Shown piece by piece: positions 16,638 to 26,462 of a stretch of DNA of 43,756 nucleotides. The DNA is from Alphaproteobacteria bacterium (GTDB lineage: Bacteria; Pseudomonadota; Alphaproteobacteria; Rs-D84). The position numbers and the translations under genes were made by a program. The notes below the pieces were generated by a model. It was not told the DNA's origin. It saw nothing but the letters and a program-made list of their open reading frames with translations, and searched no databases. Numbering within the stretch: position 1 is the first letter of the stretch; each line of letters starts with the position of its first letter. Location: positions 1 to 43,756 of the forward strand of contig JAFXPG010000001.1 of assembly GCA_017528045.1 (NCBI GenBank), in the 5' to 3' direction.

Positions 16638-17357
16638 TTATTTCAGCTTTTTCGTCCATTCACTGTCTGGAAAATTTCTTCGCAACATTTCGGCATATCC
16701 AGAGGCTTGTTCTGGCAAACCAATTGCATTATAACATTCTGTTAAACGAAACAATGCTTCAGGTGTCATAACTGTTTCTTGGGCAGTAGAAACTATAGAC
16801 TGAAATCTTGATATAGCGGAAGTCCAGTTTTTATTTTGCATATCTTCACGTGCAGCATACATCACTTTGCCAGCTATATAATTTTTCAAAATAATTATTT
16901 TATTTTTTGAATTTTTTGCATATTCAGAATTTGGAAAACGTTCAACTAGTTGTTGGAATTGTTGTAAAGCATATGCAGACATACCAGGATCACGTCGAAC
17001 ATCACTTACCTGACGATAATAACACATACCGCGCAAATATAACATATAAGGTACATCCTTATGACCAGGATGAAACCGCATATATCTGTCAATAGCTAAT
17101 ATAGAACCAGCAAAATCTTTATCCAAATAACGAGAATAAGCCATCATAACCAGCGCATCTGCAGACCATGGTGAAGAAGGATATTGAGATTCTGCGTTTT
17201 CAAACAAGCTGGCAGCTTCTTCATAATTCTTTTTATTAAATTCTTTATATGCTTCTTGATAAATATCTTCCAATGGGCGTTCAGGTTTAATTTCTTCACC
17301 GCCACCACAAGAAGCCAATATTCCACAAATACAAAATAACAAACAAAACTTTTTCAT
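16638..17357 (-). CDS. bamD: Outer membrane assembly lipoprotein BamD
   Basis: 239 residues with a lipoprotein signal peptide (LLFCICGILASC, Cys as lipid anchor), then tetratricopeptide-like repeats typical of BamD/YfiO. Examples are YEEAASLFENAESQYPSSPW, the conserved LRGMCYYRQV-DVRRDP segment, ALQQFQQLVERFPNSEYA and AISRFQSIV. BamD is the essential lipoprotein partner of BamA in beta-barrel insertion. Convergent with xerC with no spacer between stop codons, so no terminator is visible there. AAGGAAA precedes the start. Confidence 0.93.
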   Translation of the reverse strand: MKKFCLLFCICGILASCGGGEEIKPERPLEDIYQEAYKEFNKKNYEEAASLFENAESQYPSSPWSADALVMMAYSRYLDKDFAGSILAIDRYMRFHPGHKDVPYMLYLRGMCYYRQVSDVRRDPGMSAYALQQFQQLVERFPNSEYAKNSKNKIIILKNYIAGKVMYAAREDMQNKNWTSAISRFQSIVSTAQETVMTPEALFRLTECYNAIGLPEQASGYAEMLRRNFPDSEWTKKLK

Positions 17358-17429
17358 ACTTGAATTTCCTTAACTATTCGCAGTATAATGAAACACAATA
17401 AAAATTAAAAGAAAAAAAACAGGTTTATT

Positions 17430-18896
17430 ATGAAATTAGGAAAAAATATATTCGGTGTTGGTGCAATGACTGGGATAAGCCGCATATTCGGTTTTATACG
17501 AGATATGTTAATAGCTAGATTCCTAGGCGCAGGACGTTTATCTGATATATTTCTAGCTGCGTTTAAATTACCAAATCTATTTCGGGATTTATTGGGTGAA
17601 GGTGCCCTGTCTGCTATATTTATTCCTATGTATACCGATATGAAGAAAGATGAAGGTTTTGCTAAAAACGTTTTTTCTTGGTTGATGGTTATTTTACTGG
17701 GTATAACAATAATATTTGAAATATTTATGCCGATTGTTATATGGGCTTTGGCACCAGGTTTTTCAGAAGACCCTGGAAAAATGCAATTAACTGTTATTAT
17801 TGCCAGAATAATGTTCTTTTATGTTATATTTGTATGCGGTTCTGCTTTCTTATCAGCGGTATTAAATGCACATTCCAGATTTTTATTAGCTGCTTTTATG
17901 CCTGTTATGTTAAATATAATGTTAATATGTGCTTTGGCTTCATCTGTATTATATGGCAATCAATATATTATATATGTAATGGCTGCTACTGTTGTGTTAT
18001 CCGGTATTATTCAATTTTTTGTTTTATTATCCAGAATTCATCAAAAACATTTTGGATTAAAATTGATAATCCCACATTGGAACGATCAAATTAAGAACTT
18101 GTTTAAAAGATTCTGTGTCAGTTTGGTAGGCTCTGGTTTTTATCAAATAACCATTATTATTGGTACATTGGTTGCCAGTTTTGAATCAGGTGCTGTATCT
18201 TGGTTATATTATTCCGATCGTATGGTTCAATTACCATTTGCAATGATTGGTTTAGCCGTAGGAACAGTATTAATGTCTTCCATATCTAATGCATTAGCTG
18301 AAAAAAACATGCGCAGTGTATATATACAACAAAATTCTTCTATGCGTCGTTCTATGATGTTAATTATACCATGTATGGTTGGTTTGTTTGTATTGGCTGA
18401 ACCTATTATACGTGTATTGTTTCAACATGGTGCATGGACAGCAGAATCTACGCATGCTGTTGCATTAGCAATCAAAATTCAATGTTTAGTGTTACCTGCT
18501 ATGTTAATAAGTCAAATTTACAGTAAAACATTGTATGCATCACAAGATGTTAATACACCTGTCAGAACCAGTATGATTTCTTTGGGGGTTGCATCTGTAA
18601 TTTATTTAGTTTTATTCCCATTAATTGGATATTTATCTATACCAACCGGCGTTGTAATAAGCGGATATGTAAAAAATTATTTATTAGGACACATTTGCCG
18701 TAAACGTTCTTTGGTAAAAATAGATACAAAAACAATATCTTCATTTTTTGTGTTTTTATTGGTATCTGTTATTTTAGGAATCGTGTTATCTGTATTACCT
18801 GTAAATAATATTATTCAATTAGGTATTGCAATATCTTTGTTTGGTATTGTATATTTACCAACTGCATATATTATCGACAGACGTATTATAAAATAA
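17430..18896 (+). CDS. murJ: Lipid II flippase MurJ (MviN)
   Basis: 488-residue polytopic membrane protein of the MOP superfamily that moves lipid II across the inner membrane for peptidoglycan synthesis. It opens with the family signature (GAMTGISRIFGFIRDMLIARFLG) and has ALSAIFIPMYTD, PNLFRDLLGEGALSA and many hydrophobic helices to the end, fitting about 14 TM segments. A promoter-like TATAAT lies at about 17385, inside the region shared with the divergent bamD start. A good neighbour for the envelope genes around it. Confidence 0.95.
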   Translation: MKLGKNIFGVGAMTGISRIFGFIRDMLIARFLGAGRLSDIFLAAFKLPNLFRDLLGEGALSAIFIPMYTDMKKDEGFAKNVFSWLMVILLGITIIFEIFMPIVIWALAPGFSEDPGKMQLTVIIARIMFFYVIFVCGSAFLSAVLNAHSRFLLAAFMPVMLNIMLICALASSVLYGNQYIIYVMAATVVLSGIIQFFVLLSRIHQKHFGLKLIIPHWNDQIKNLFKRFCVSLVGSGFYQITIIIGTLVASFESGAVSWLYYSDRMVQLPFAMIGLAVGTVLMSSISNALAEKNMRSVYIQQNSSMRRSMMLIIPCMVGLFVLAEPIIRVLFQHGAWTAESTHAVALAIKIQCLVLPAMLISQIYSKTLYASQDVNTPVRTSMISLGVASVIYLVLFPLIGYLSIPTGVVISGYVKNYLLGHICRKRSLVKIDTKTISSFFVFLLVSVILGIVLSVLPVNNIIQLGIAISLFGIVYLPTAYIIDRRIIK

Positions 18897-18899
18897 AAT

Positions 18900-18928
18900 T
18901 TGCAAGTGTTCTTACTTTATGATAAAAT
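18900..18928 (+). promoter_or_regulatory. Promoter of the RlpA-like gene
   Basis: TTGCAA (18900-18905), 17-nt spacer, TAAAAT (18923-18928), right after the murJ stop. Confidence 0.55.
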
Positions 18929-18976
18929 TACGGTATGAGAATAAATTGGGATTTCCCCAATAAAAGGAGTGAGAAT

Positions 18977-19852
18977 ATGAAAAAATTTGTATCTTTGGCG
19001 GTTTTAACTGCTTTGGTTGCCGGATGTATGGATACTGGTAACAACAATAATCCTGCAGGATATGGATATGAAGGTTTCGCAGAAGAACAATTATCTTCTG
19101 GTACAGAAACACTTAACAGCAATGCTTATTTGATGGCTGCAGCACCAAAATATTATGTTGGTTCTGCATATAAAATTGAAGATGTTCAATATATTCCAGG
19201 CGAAGATTTAACATATAATCAAACAGGTATAGCAGGTATTGTTCCTGTTGAATTAAATGGTTCAAAAACCAGCAATGGTGAAACTTTTGATTCAAACCAA
19301 TTGGTTGCAACCAGTAAAACTTTACCTTTACCATCCATTGTTCGTGTAACAAATTTGGATAATGGCGAATCTGTTGTTGTTCGTGTGAACAATCGTGGCC
19401 CATTTGTAAACACACGTATTATGGATTTATCTGCAGCTGCTGCTCAACAAATTGGTTTAAACAGCACAGCAAAAGTTCAGGTTCAAGTATTAGCTAATGA
19501 ATCTATGGCTGTAAAAAACGCAACGTTGGGAGAAACAACAAAAGCAACAACAACAGCTCCTGTTGAACAAACAACAACAGTAACAGCAGAACCTGTTGCA
19601 ACAGCACCTGCTGGTGATTACAGCGTTCAAGTTGCAGCTGTTTACAGTGAAGAAAATGCAAATTCTTTAGCAAACGAATTATCCAGTTACGGTCATGCCG
19701 TTGTAGTTCATGAAGCTGATATGTATAAAGTCCGTATTATCGATTTAGATGCGACAAACGCACGTCGTGTAATTGATGCATTACGCAGCGACAAAGGTAT
19801 GGCCCCAGGTTTATTAAAATCTGGCAAATGGGTAAACGCTGACAGCATTTAA
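18977..19852 (+). CDS. rlpA: RlpA-like septal lipoprotein with SPOR domain
   Basis: 291 residues from ATG 18977, chosen for AAGGAG upstream and the lipoprotein signal (LTALVAGC). A double-psi beta-barrel RlpA domain covers roughly residues 75-165 (KTSNGETFD, KTLPLPSIVRVTNL, VVVRVNNRGPFV, RIMDLS). A Thr/Ala-rich linker follows, then a C-terminal SPOR domain (YSVQVAAVYSEENANSLA) that binds denuded septal glycan. RlpA in Pseudomonas is a lytic transglycosylase acting after amidases. Here the usual NDRGP is NNRGP and the usual AHKTLP is TSKTLP, so two conserved polar residues near the active site are changed and catalytic activity is doubtful. Confidence 0.9.
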   Translation: MKKFVSLAVLTALVAGCMDTGNNNNPAGYGYEGFAEEQLSSGTETLNSNAYLMAAAPKYYVGSAYKIEDVQYIPGEDLTYNQTGIAGIVPVELNGSKTSNGETFDSNQLVATSKTLPLPSIVRVTNLDNGESVVVRVNNRGPFVNTRIMDLSAAAAQQIGLNSTAKVQVQVLANESMAVKNATLGETTKATTTAPVEQTTTVTAEPVATAPAGDYSVQVAAVYSEENANSLANELSSYGHAVVVHEADMYKVRIIDLDATNARRVIDALRSDKGMAPGLLKSGKWVNADSI

Positions 19853-19873
19853 TTGAAGATACAAATTATTTTA

Positions 19874-19899
19874 ACCGCCCTTTTGGGCGGTTTTTTTTA
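19874..19899 (+). terminator. Terminator of rlpA
   Basis: ACCGCCC - TTTT - GGGCGGT followed by eight Ts. Confidence 0.88.
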
Positions 19900-19902
19900 T
19901 TC

Positions 19903-19930
19903 TTGATTTATAGAAATCTGATAGTATAAA
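19903..19930 (+). promoter_or_regulatory. Promoter of the lipoprotein gene at 19952
   Basis: TTGATT (19903-19908), 16-nt spacer, TATAAA (19925-19930). The leader contains AAAGGA before the ATG. Confidence 0.5.
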
Positions 19931-19951
19931 ATCAAACAAAGGAATATTTTC

Positions 19952-20407
19952 ATGCGTTTGTTTATTTTAATTTTATTATCATTATCTTTAACAGCTTGCA
20001 ATACCGCATACATAAAACCAAATACTTTAGATACAAAGGCTATGATTTACACTCAACGCGGTGGATACAGCATGCAAAGAACCATCAAAGAAACAATGGA
20101 AAAACGTGGATATACAGTAAGCACCGGAAAGTTAAAACGTGTATCTGAAATTGGCGACAAAGAAATATACGAAATCACAGAAGATTCAAAATATGCTGTG
20201 AAAGTTTCTGAACGCAAAGAAACATTACGACCAATATGGTGTGTATTTAATGGTTTTTGGTGGTGGAATTTTAATGTTTCTATCATAGACAGAACTAATA
20301 ATGATGAAATATTATCTTGGCGTGGACGTGGTTGTGCAAATAGTTCTATAAAAAGATTAAATAGAATATTAGATCAAATGGAAATTAAAACAGAAAAATC
20401 TGAATAA
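19952..20407 (+). CDS. Small lipoprotein of unknown function
   Basis: 151 residues with a lipobox (SLSLTAC). The mature protein has a helix (YSMQRTIKETMEKRGY), beta-strand pairs and an unusual aromatic cluster (WCVFNGFWWWNFNV), with Cys residues that may pair. The layout recalls small alpha/beta lipoproteins of the LptE/DUF type, but I cannot assign a family. Single-gene unit with its own promoter and terminator. Confidence 0.65.
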   Translation: MRLFILILLSLSLTACNTAYIKPNTLDTKAMIYTQRGGYSMQRTIKETMEKRGYTVSTGKLKRVSEIGDKEIYEITEDSKYAVKVSERKETLRPIWCVFNGFWWWNFNVSIIDRTNNDEILSWRGRGCANSSIKRLNRILDQMEIKTEKSE

Positions 20408-20411
20408 AATA

Positions 20412-20439
20412 AAAAAATACCGCAGATGCGGTATTTTTT
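20412..20439. terminator. Bidirectional terminator between the lipoprotein gene and rubrerythrin
   Basis: AAAAAATACCGCA - GA - TGCGGTATTTTTT, symmetric for the two converging genes. Confidence 0.85.
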
Positions 20440-20457
20440 ACAAATACAATATAAAAA

Positions 20458-21078
20458 CTAATCAATATTTGTATATTCACAGAAACCTTCGTTTGTATCA
20501 CAACGAGTGATAATACCTTCGCTGATAAAATATCCTTTGGTATGCAAACATGCAGGGCATACTTCTGGGGCTTCTGTACCGATATGCCAATTACCACAAT
20601 TTGTGCAACGCCACATTACAATTTTATCAGATTTAAACAATGTTCCGTTTTCAATAGCTTCAGCCAATGCTTTAAAACGAGATTCATGATAACGTTCTGC
20701 ATAACCAATATTTTTCAATACTTCCGCCAAAGCTGTAAAACCTTCTTGGGCAGCGATTTGTGCAAAACGTGGATACATATCTGTATTTTCTTCATGTTCA
20801 CCATATGCTGCTGCTTTCAGATTTTCCAATGTATCACCTATTTTGCCGGCAGGAAATGAAGCTGTGATTTCTATGTCGCCACCTTCCAAATATTTGAACA
20901 AACGAGATGCATGTTCTTTTTCTTGGTCAGCCGTTTCTAAAAATATTTTTGCTATAGCTTCATATCCATCTTTTTTTGCTTGTGAAGCAAAGAAAGTATA
21001 ACGATTGCGAGCTTGGGATTCACCTGCAAATGCAATTAATAAATTCTTTTCTGTTTGTGTTCCTTTCAATGATACCAT
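20458..21078 (-). CDS. rbr: Rubrerythrin
   Basis: 206 residues from ATG 21078 (AAGGAGAA upstream). The ferritin-like diiron domain carries the Glu/His ligands (EKNLLIAFAGESQARNRY, ETADQEKEHA, GEHEENTDMYPRFA, AERYHESRF). The C-terminal rubredoxin-like Fe(SCys)4 domain has WRCTNCG and CPACLH. Rubrerythrin reduces hydrogen peroxide in anaerobes and microaerophiles, and its presence suggests a low-oxygen habitat. The protein has about 20 extra residues after the rubredoxin domain, with two further Cys. An upstream in-frame Met 18 codons earlier is less likely. Confidence 0.95.
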   Translation of the reverse strand: MVSLKGTQTEKNLLIAFAGESQARNRYTFFASQAKKDGYEAIAKIFLETADQEKEHASRLFKYLEGGDIEITASFPAGKIGDTLENLKAAAYGEHEENTDMYPRFAQIAAQEGFTALAEVLKNIGYAERYHESRFKALAEAIENGTLFKSDKIVMWRCTNCGNWHIGTEAPEVCPACLHTKGYFISEGIITRCDTNEGFCEYTNID

Positions 21079-21156
21079 TGTATTTTCTCCTTGTTTGTTA
21101 GTTTTAATTTTATTTCGCACTAATTTTACCAAAGATACATGGTAAAATCAAAAAAA

Positions 21157-22064
21157 TTATTTTTGTGGTATGTTTGATATATTTCCAACCTGTTCTATAA
21201 CATTTTGAAAAACATCGTACAGTTTTGCAGTTAAAAACGCACGAGCCCTTGCAATTGTTTCTCCATATGCCCAAAAAGTTCCTTTGATTGTATCTATTTT
21301 TGCACAAATACAACTGTCTTTCTGAACTATTTTTCCATACCAATCATTATTTACAAGCCCTGCCCTGTAAAATTCAAATTTTGTATGTTCTTGACGTGGT
21401 AATTGTTCATAAATAACAAATTCAAGATTATCACGACTTCTTATTGTTTGTTGTTTCAACTCTTCTTGAATGCACCATCTGTCATAGAATAATTCCACAT
21501 TATTAAAATCTGCCCCGGGTGCACCCAATGGGATTGTTTCACCATTACGCTTATAAGCAACTGCACCCGCATCCAACGCAGCATTAAATTTTTCTCTTTT
21601 GTTTTGTATTTGTTGCGCCATTGTCGGAAGTCTTACACCAGCACAAGAACTTTTAATTAAAGCCAATGGATTTGTTATTGTATCAGTTGGTTGTGGAACA
21701 TATCTGCTGTCTTTCGCATATTTTATTGATTTTAACAAAGGAAACAATAATGGTAAAATCTGAGAATAATGTTGTGTTTTCTGTATTACGGCTTGTTGTT
21801 CCGGATCAGAATCTATTATTTGCATAAATTTATTTTGGTTTGCAATAAACATTTGTGAATACAAGTTTTCAGTTGAATCATAATAATGATCACCAACCCC
21901 CCAATATTTACCATAATTTGCCAAACAAAAATGACCATTTCCACACGAACCTATGGCGTCAAAAAATCTAACTTTGCGCTTAAAATCACCTTGTGACCAA
22001 AAATTTTCAACCTTACATTCTTTTCTAATTACATAGACATTATCTTTTATAGTAACCGTTTGCA

Positions 22065-22065
<1 letters not shown>
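21157..22065 (-). CDS. Unknown protein translationally coupled to obg
   Basis: 302 residues with no signal peptide or membrane segment. Its ATG overlaps the obg stop (TAATG), so it is translated with obg. The sequence has a Cys/Gly-rich start (FFDAIGSCGNGHFCLANYGKYWG), aromatic residues throughout and a C-terminal helical region. I recognise no family or catalytic motif. No terminator hairpin with a T-run is obvious right after the stop. Confidence 0.7.
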
Positions 22066-23072
<1,007 letters not shown>

Positions 23073-23103
23073 TTAACCTTTGCCACCATTATAACTTAAA
23101 AAC

Positions 23104-23132
23104 TTGCAATTTCCAGTACGAATATTTATAAT
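23104..23132 (+). promoter_or_regulatory. Promoter of ssrA
   Basis: TTGCAA (23104-23109), 17-nt spacer and a perfect TATAAT (23127-23132). The start would be near 23139. Confidence 0.7.
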
Positions 23133-23138
23133 ATTTAG

Positions 23139-23455
23139 TGCTGTGATAACAGTGATGATTCTGAACACGTTGCTGAATAATCGTTTTGGACTGGGGGGCG
23201 GTACCCCACAGCTCCACCACTTTATTTACGGGGCTGACATAGTTTCGACAGGCGAAGTAAAGGCAAATCGTTTGAATCCGGGTTGTTCCGTTAAAAACAA
23301 ATAAAAAAATGAATGGCGAAACAATCGCTGCGAACGACAACGTTCGCTTTGCAATGGCTGCTTAATATAGCATAGAAATACGTTGGCAATTGTTGATGTA
23401 TTTCATTTAGCTTTTGCGGGGTTTGTCGGGTACCTGGCACCAGAAACCCGATATT
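23139..23455 (+). ncRNA. ssrA: Circularly permuted two-piece tmRNA
   Basis: The acceptor piece comes first. It ends in GGAC, a T-arm TGGGG-GGCGGTA-CCCCA, acceptor strand CAGCTCC (23209-23215) and ACCA (23216-23219). Ten bases later the coding piece begins with GGGGCTG (23230-23236), which pairs with CAGCTCC, followed by the tmRNA D-loop motif TTTCGACAGG. The tag frame at 23330-23365 reads ANDNVRFAMAA then TAA, possibly with one more Ala before it. This is the alphaproteobacterial arrangement: RNase processing removes the short intervening loop to give two paired RNAs. tmRNA with SmpB rescues stalled ribosomes and tags the product for proteolysis. Outer ends are approximate; a CGGGT/ACCCG hairpin at 23429-23452 lies near the 3' end. 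Confidence 0.93.
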
Positions 23456-23492
23456 TAGATAAAATAATGATATAAAATAAAAAGGAAAAGAA

Positions 23493-23723
23493 ATGTTCGG
23501 AAAAATCAAAAAAGTATTCTTCACTGGTATTTTCGGTGTTTTATATTTATCTTACATCGCTCAATTCGTATTTGTTTTAACACAAGTAGAAGGATGCCAA
23601 AACAAAGTTATTGGTTTAGCATTATTGTCTGTTGAATGGTTAGTTTTGATTGCAGCTCGTTATTTATCAAAAAGATCCAGCAACAATGCTCAATCTCACA
23701 GTAATGGATTCCGTCGTCACTAA
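23493..23723 (+). CDS. Small membrane protein, 76 aa, two TM segments
   Basis: AAAGGAAAAG precedes ATG 23493. Two hydrophobic helices (FFTGIFGVLYLSYIAQFVFVL and VIGLALLSVEWLVLIAARYL) are joined by a short loop with one Cys, and the tail is basic and polar. Unknown family. A strong terminator follows, so with ssrA it may form one transcription unit or have its own promoter. Confidence 0.65.
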   Translation: MFGKIKKVFFTGIFGVLYLSYIAQFVFVLTQVEGCQNKVIGLALLSVEWLVLIAARYLSKRSSNNAQSHSNGFRRH

Positions 23724-23740
23724 ATTGACAAATAATCATT

Positions 23741-23771
23741 AAAAAATCCCCGCAAATGTTGGGGATTTTTT
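23741..23771 (+). terminator. Terminator after the small membrane protein
   Basis: AAAAAATCCCC - GCAAATGTT - GGGGATTTTTTT. Confidence 0.85.
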
Positions 23772-23777
23772 TATATC

Positions 23778-23805
23778 TTGAAAAAAACATAAAATATTCT
23801 ATATT
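23778..23805 (+). promoter_or_regulatory. Promoter of the Lon-like gene, near-leaderless layout
   Basis: TTGAAA (23778-23783), 16-nt spacer, TATATT (23800-23805). The ATG is only 9 nt downstream and no ribosome binding site is present. Confidence 0.55.
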
Positions 23806-23814
23806 TAATCTGCT

Positions 23815-25569
23815 ATGAAAGAATATATTTTACCTGTTCGTGATTTGGTTGTACATCCGGGGCTGGCTGTTCCGGTGTATGTTGATAATCCGTTATCTAT
23901 AGCTTGTATAGAAGCTGCTACTAAAAACAATCAAAAAATTATTTTGTGTCCTCAACATGTTTGGGCTTACCCGTCTAGTGTTAACGATATATTTACAACC
24001 GGAACAATTGGTGAAATAGCACAAGTTTTACACATGCCAGATGGCGCTATTCACGCGGTAATTCGTACAACACATATTGTTAACTTATCAAATATAGAAA
24101 TAAATAATGGGTTGTTTTCCGCAGAAATTACACCTGTTGAAATAAATGATGATTCTGGTTTTGAACAAACAATAGCTTTACGTGATAAAGTTGCAGAAGC
24201 TATGCAAAATTTGTCTGTACACCATAAATTCAAAATGGAAAAATTGCATGCAATTATGCAAAATTATCCTTTGCCAGCATTCGTAGATTCTGTTATTCAA
24301 ATGGCAAATATTGATACAGAAATAGCTGTAGAAATATTAAAAATGAACAACTGGCAAACAAAACTGATGGCTTTGTTAGAACAAATATTATTATCCATTG
24401 AAACCGCAAAAATAGAAGCCAGTATAAATCGCCGTGTTCAAAGTCAAATGGAAAACGGCCAAAAACAAGCTATTTTACAAGAAAAAATGCGCGCTATTCA
24501 AAAGGAAATGGGCGAAGATACAGAAATTAATACAGACAGTATTCGTAAACAAATAGAAAAATCTGCTATGCCAGCAGAAGCTAAAGAAAAAGCGATGTCT
24601 GAATTAAAACGTATGCGTGCTATGTCCCCAATGTCTCAAGAAGGTGGTTTATTAAAAACATATCTTGATGAATTATTAGCTATGCCATGGGATAAATCAG
24701 ACACTATGCCAATAGATTTACAGAAAGCACGCGCCACATTAGACAGTGAACATTCTGGTATGTCTTCTGTAAAAGAAAGAATTCTGGAACATATCGCTGT
24801 TATGAAAAAAACAGGTAAAAACCGTGGCAGTATTTTATGTTTTGTTGGTGCACCTGGGGTTGGTAAAACTTCTTTATGCAAATCAATTGCAAATGCATTA
24901 TCTCGTAAATACGCCAGAATTTCTTTGGGCGGAATATCTGATGAATCTCATTTCCGTGGACACAGAAAAACTTATATAGGCGCACAATGCGGACGTATTA
25001 TGGACACGTTAAAAAGATGTAAAACAAATAATCCTGTGATTGTATTGGACGAAATAGATAAAATGGGTCGAGATTGGCGTGGTGATCCAGAAGCTGTTTT
25101 ATTAGAAATACTGGATCCAGAACAAAATAAAACTTTCCGCGATCATTATTTGGAAGTAGATTTTGATTTATCTAATGTTTTATTTATCGCAACAGCAAAT
25201 TCTTTAAATATGTCTTCCGCGTTAAAAGACAGAATGGAAATTATTGAAATTCCAGCCTATTCTGAATCAGAAAAGATAAATATCGCACGTGAACATTTAA
25301 TTAAACGTGCAGCTGATGATAACGGTTGGGCCCCAAATAATATTGTTATTTCTGATGATGCGATTTTACATATTATTCGTGAATATACTTCAGAACAAGG
25401 TGTTCGTGAATTACAACGTGAAATATCATCTTTATTACGTCGTACTTTATTAGAAAATAATGGTGAAGATATAAAGACAGAATTTACTATTGATAAAATA
25501 GATAAATTATTATCTGTTCATCATAATCCAAATACAAATAACAAAATTGGTTTTAGTGCAAGATTATAA
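23815..25569 (+). CDS. Lon-like AAA+ ATPase lacking the protease domain
   Basis: 584 residues colinear with bacterial Lon: the N-terminal substrate-binding LAN domain (residues 1-190), the coiled-coil linker (190-290, with ILQEKMRAIQKEMGED), and the AAA+ module. The AAA+ module has Walker A GAPGVGKT (345-352), Walker B VIVLDE (408-413), sensor-1 Asn462, Arg473 finger region and the sensor-2 segment GVRELQREI. Lon normally continues with about 200 residues holding the Ser-Lys peptidase dyad. Here the frame stops just after the AAA+ lid, and tsaB starts 12 nt later, leaving no room or remnant. It should therefore bind and unfold proteins with ATP but not cut them by itself. Confidence 0.9.
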   Translation: MKEYILPVRDLVVHPGLAVPVYVDNPLSIACIEAATKNNQKIILCPQHVWAYPSSVNDIFTTGTIGEIAQVLHMPDGAIHAVIRTTHIVNLSNIEINNGLFSAEITPVEINDDSGFEQTIALRDKVAEAMQNLSVHHKFKMEKLHAIMQNYPLPAFVDSVIQMANIDTEIAVEILKMNNWQTKLMALLEQILLSIETAKIEASINRRVQSQMENGQKQAILQEKMRAIQKEMGEDTEINTDSIRKQIEKSAMPAEAKEKAMSELKRMRAMSPMSQEGGLLKTYLDELLAMPWDKSDTMPIDLQKARATLDSEHSGMSSVKERILEHIAVMKKTGKNRGSILCFVGAPGVGKTSLCKSIANALSRKYARISLGGISDESHFRGHRKTYIGAQCGRIMDTLKRCKTNNPVIVLDEIDKMGRDWRGDPEAVLLEILDPEQNKTFRDHYLEVDFDLSNVLFIATANSLNMSSALKDRMEIIEIPAYSESEKINIAREHLIKRAADDNGWAPNNIVISDDAILHIIREYTSEQGVRELQREISSLLRRTLLENNGEDIKTEFTIDKIDKLLSVHHNPNTNNKIGFSARL

Positions 25570-25581
25570 AAGGCAATTATT

Positions 25582-26112
25582 ATGATTTTGGTTATAAATA
25601 CTTCTGGAAATGGTATTGAATTATTATTGGATAACAAACACACAAAAATAGAAGTGGTTAAACAGGCTGTTGCTTTACCACAAACTGTCACAGATTTTTT
25701 AAAACAAAACAATGTCCAAATGTCTGATTTAACAGCAATAGGTGTTATTGTTGGACCCGGTAGTTTTACAGGCATCCGCATGGGAATAGCATATGCAAAA
25801 GGTTTAGGAATTGCTTTGAATATACCTGTGATTGGAATAAATATATTTGAATTATATATGTACGAAAACCCAGATGCCTTTGTTGCGATTGATTCTGGAC
25901 GTGGGGATTTTTTTGTTGCTTCTAAAATACACGAACCTGGAACAATGACAATAGAAGAAGTAGAAACAGAACAAATGAAATGCCCATTAACCGTTGGTCA
26001 TAAACCATATAATTTTATGTGTGCAAAAGATATCGTTGAAACCAAAATTAAAAATGGTAATCTGGAACCTGTAATACCAATGTATCTGCGTCCAAGTTAT
26101 GCAGAAAAATAA
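25582..26112 (+). CDS. tsaB: tRNA t6A biosynthesis protein TsaB
   Basis: 176 residues of the ASKHA-fold YeaZ/TsaB family, which scaffolds TsaD and TsaE for threonylcarbamoyl-adenosine formation at tRNA A37. The diagnostic segment VGPGSFTGIRMGIAYAKGL is present. It is shorter than E. coli TsaB, lacking part of the C-terminal half. AAAAGG precedes the next gene, and tsaB-(110 aa)-rimI is a compact operon of a common bacterial type. Functionally it links to MtaB at 32166, which methylthiolates t6A. Confidence 0.92.
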   Translation: MILVINTSGNGIELLLDNKHTKIEVVKQAVALPQTVTDFLKQNNVQMSDLTAIGVIVGPGSFTGIRMGIAYAKGLGIALNIPVIGINIFELYMYENPDAFVAIDSGRGDFFVASKIHEPGTMTIEEVETEQMKCPLTVGHKPYNFMCAKDIVETKIKNGNLEPVIPMYLRPSYAEK

Positions 26113-26124
26113 AAAGGATTCCAC

Positions 26125-26457
26125 ATGAATATTTTTCAAAAAATCGCTATTTTACATTATATTAAAAACAATAAAGACAAAGTCGAATATGGTTATCATT
26201 CCGATATTGGTACTTATACAGGGATACACCGTGTAAAGATAAAAAACAAAGGATCTGTTTCAATAGAAATGCATCGCAACCATTGGGGCGACACAAATTT
26301 TGGTATAACATATAACCTTAAAGGCGGTGAAGTATATTCATTACCACCATGTCAATTATCTTTCTTTGACAAGTCATTTGTAGCAAGAATGTATTCAAAA
26401 ATGTTTGGGTATTACGTTGCAAAAAACGGTATGCCTGTTAATAATATAACACGTTAA
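26125..26457 (+). CDS. Hypothetical protein, 110 aa
   Basis: AAAAGGATT precedes ATG 26125. The product is basic with beta-strand-like alternation (YTGIHRVKIKNKGSVSIEMHRNHWGDTNFGITYNL), no signal peptide and no membrane helix. Unknown family. Its place between tsaB and rimI suggests co-expression only. Confidence 0.6.
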   Translation: MNIFQKIAILHYIKNNKDKVEYGYHSDIGTYTGIHRVKIKNKGSVSIEMHRNHWGDTNFGITYNLKGGEVYSLPPCQLSFFDKSFVARMYSKMFGYYVAKNGMPVNNITR

Positions 26458-26462
26458 AAATA

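Noticed and set aside
23230-23455. One-piece tmRNA
   Set aside because: The 3' acceptor strand and CCA lie upstream of the 5' acceptor strand, so the gene is permuted.
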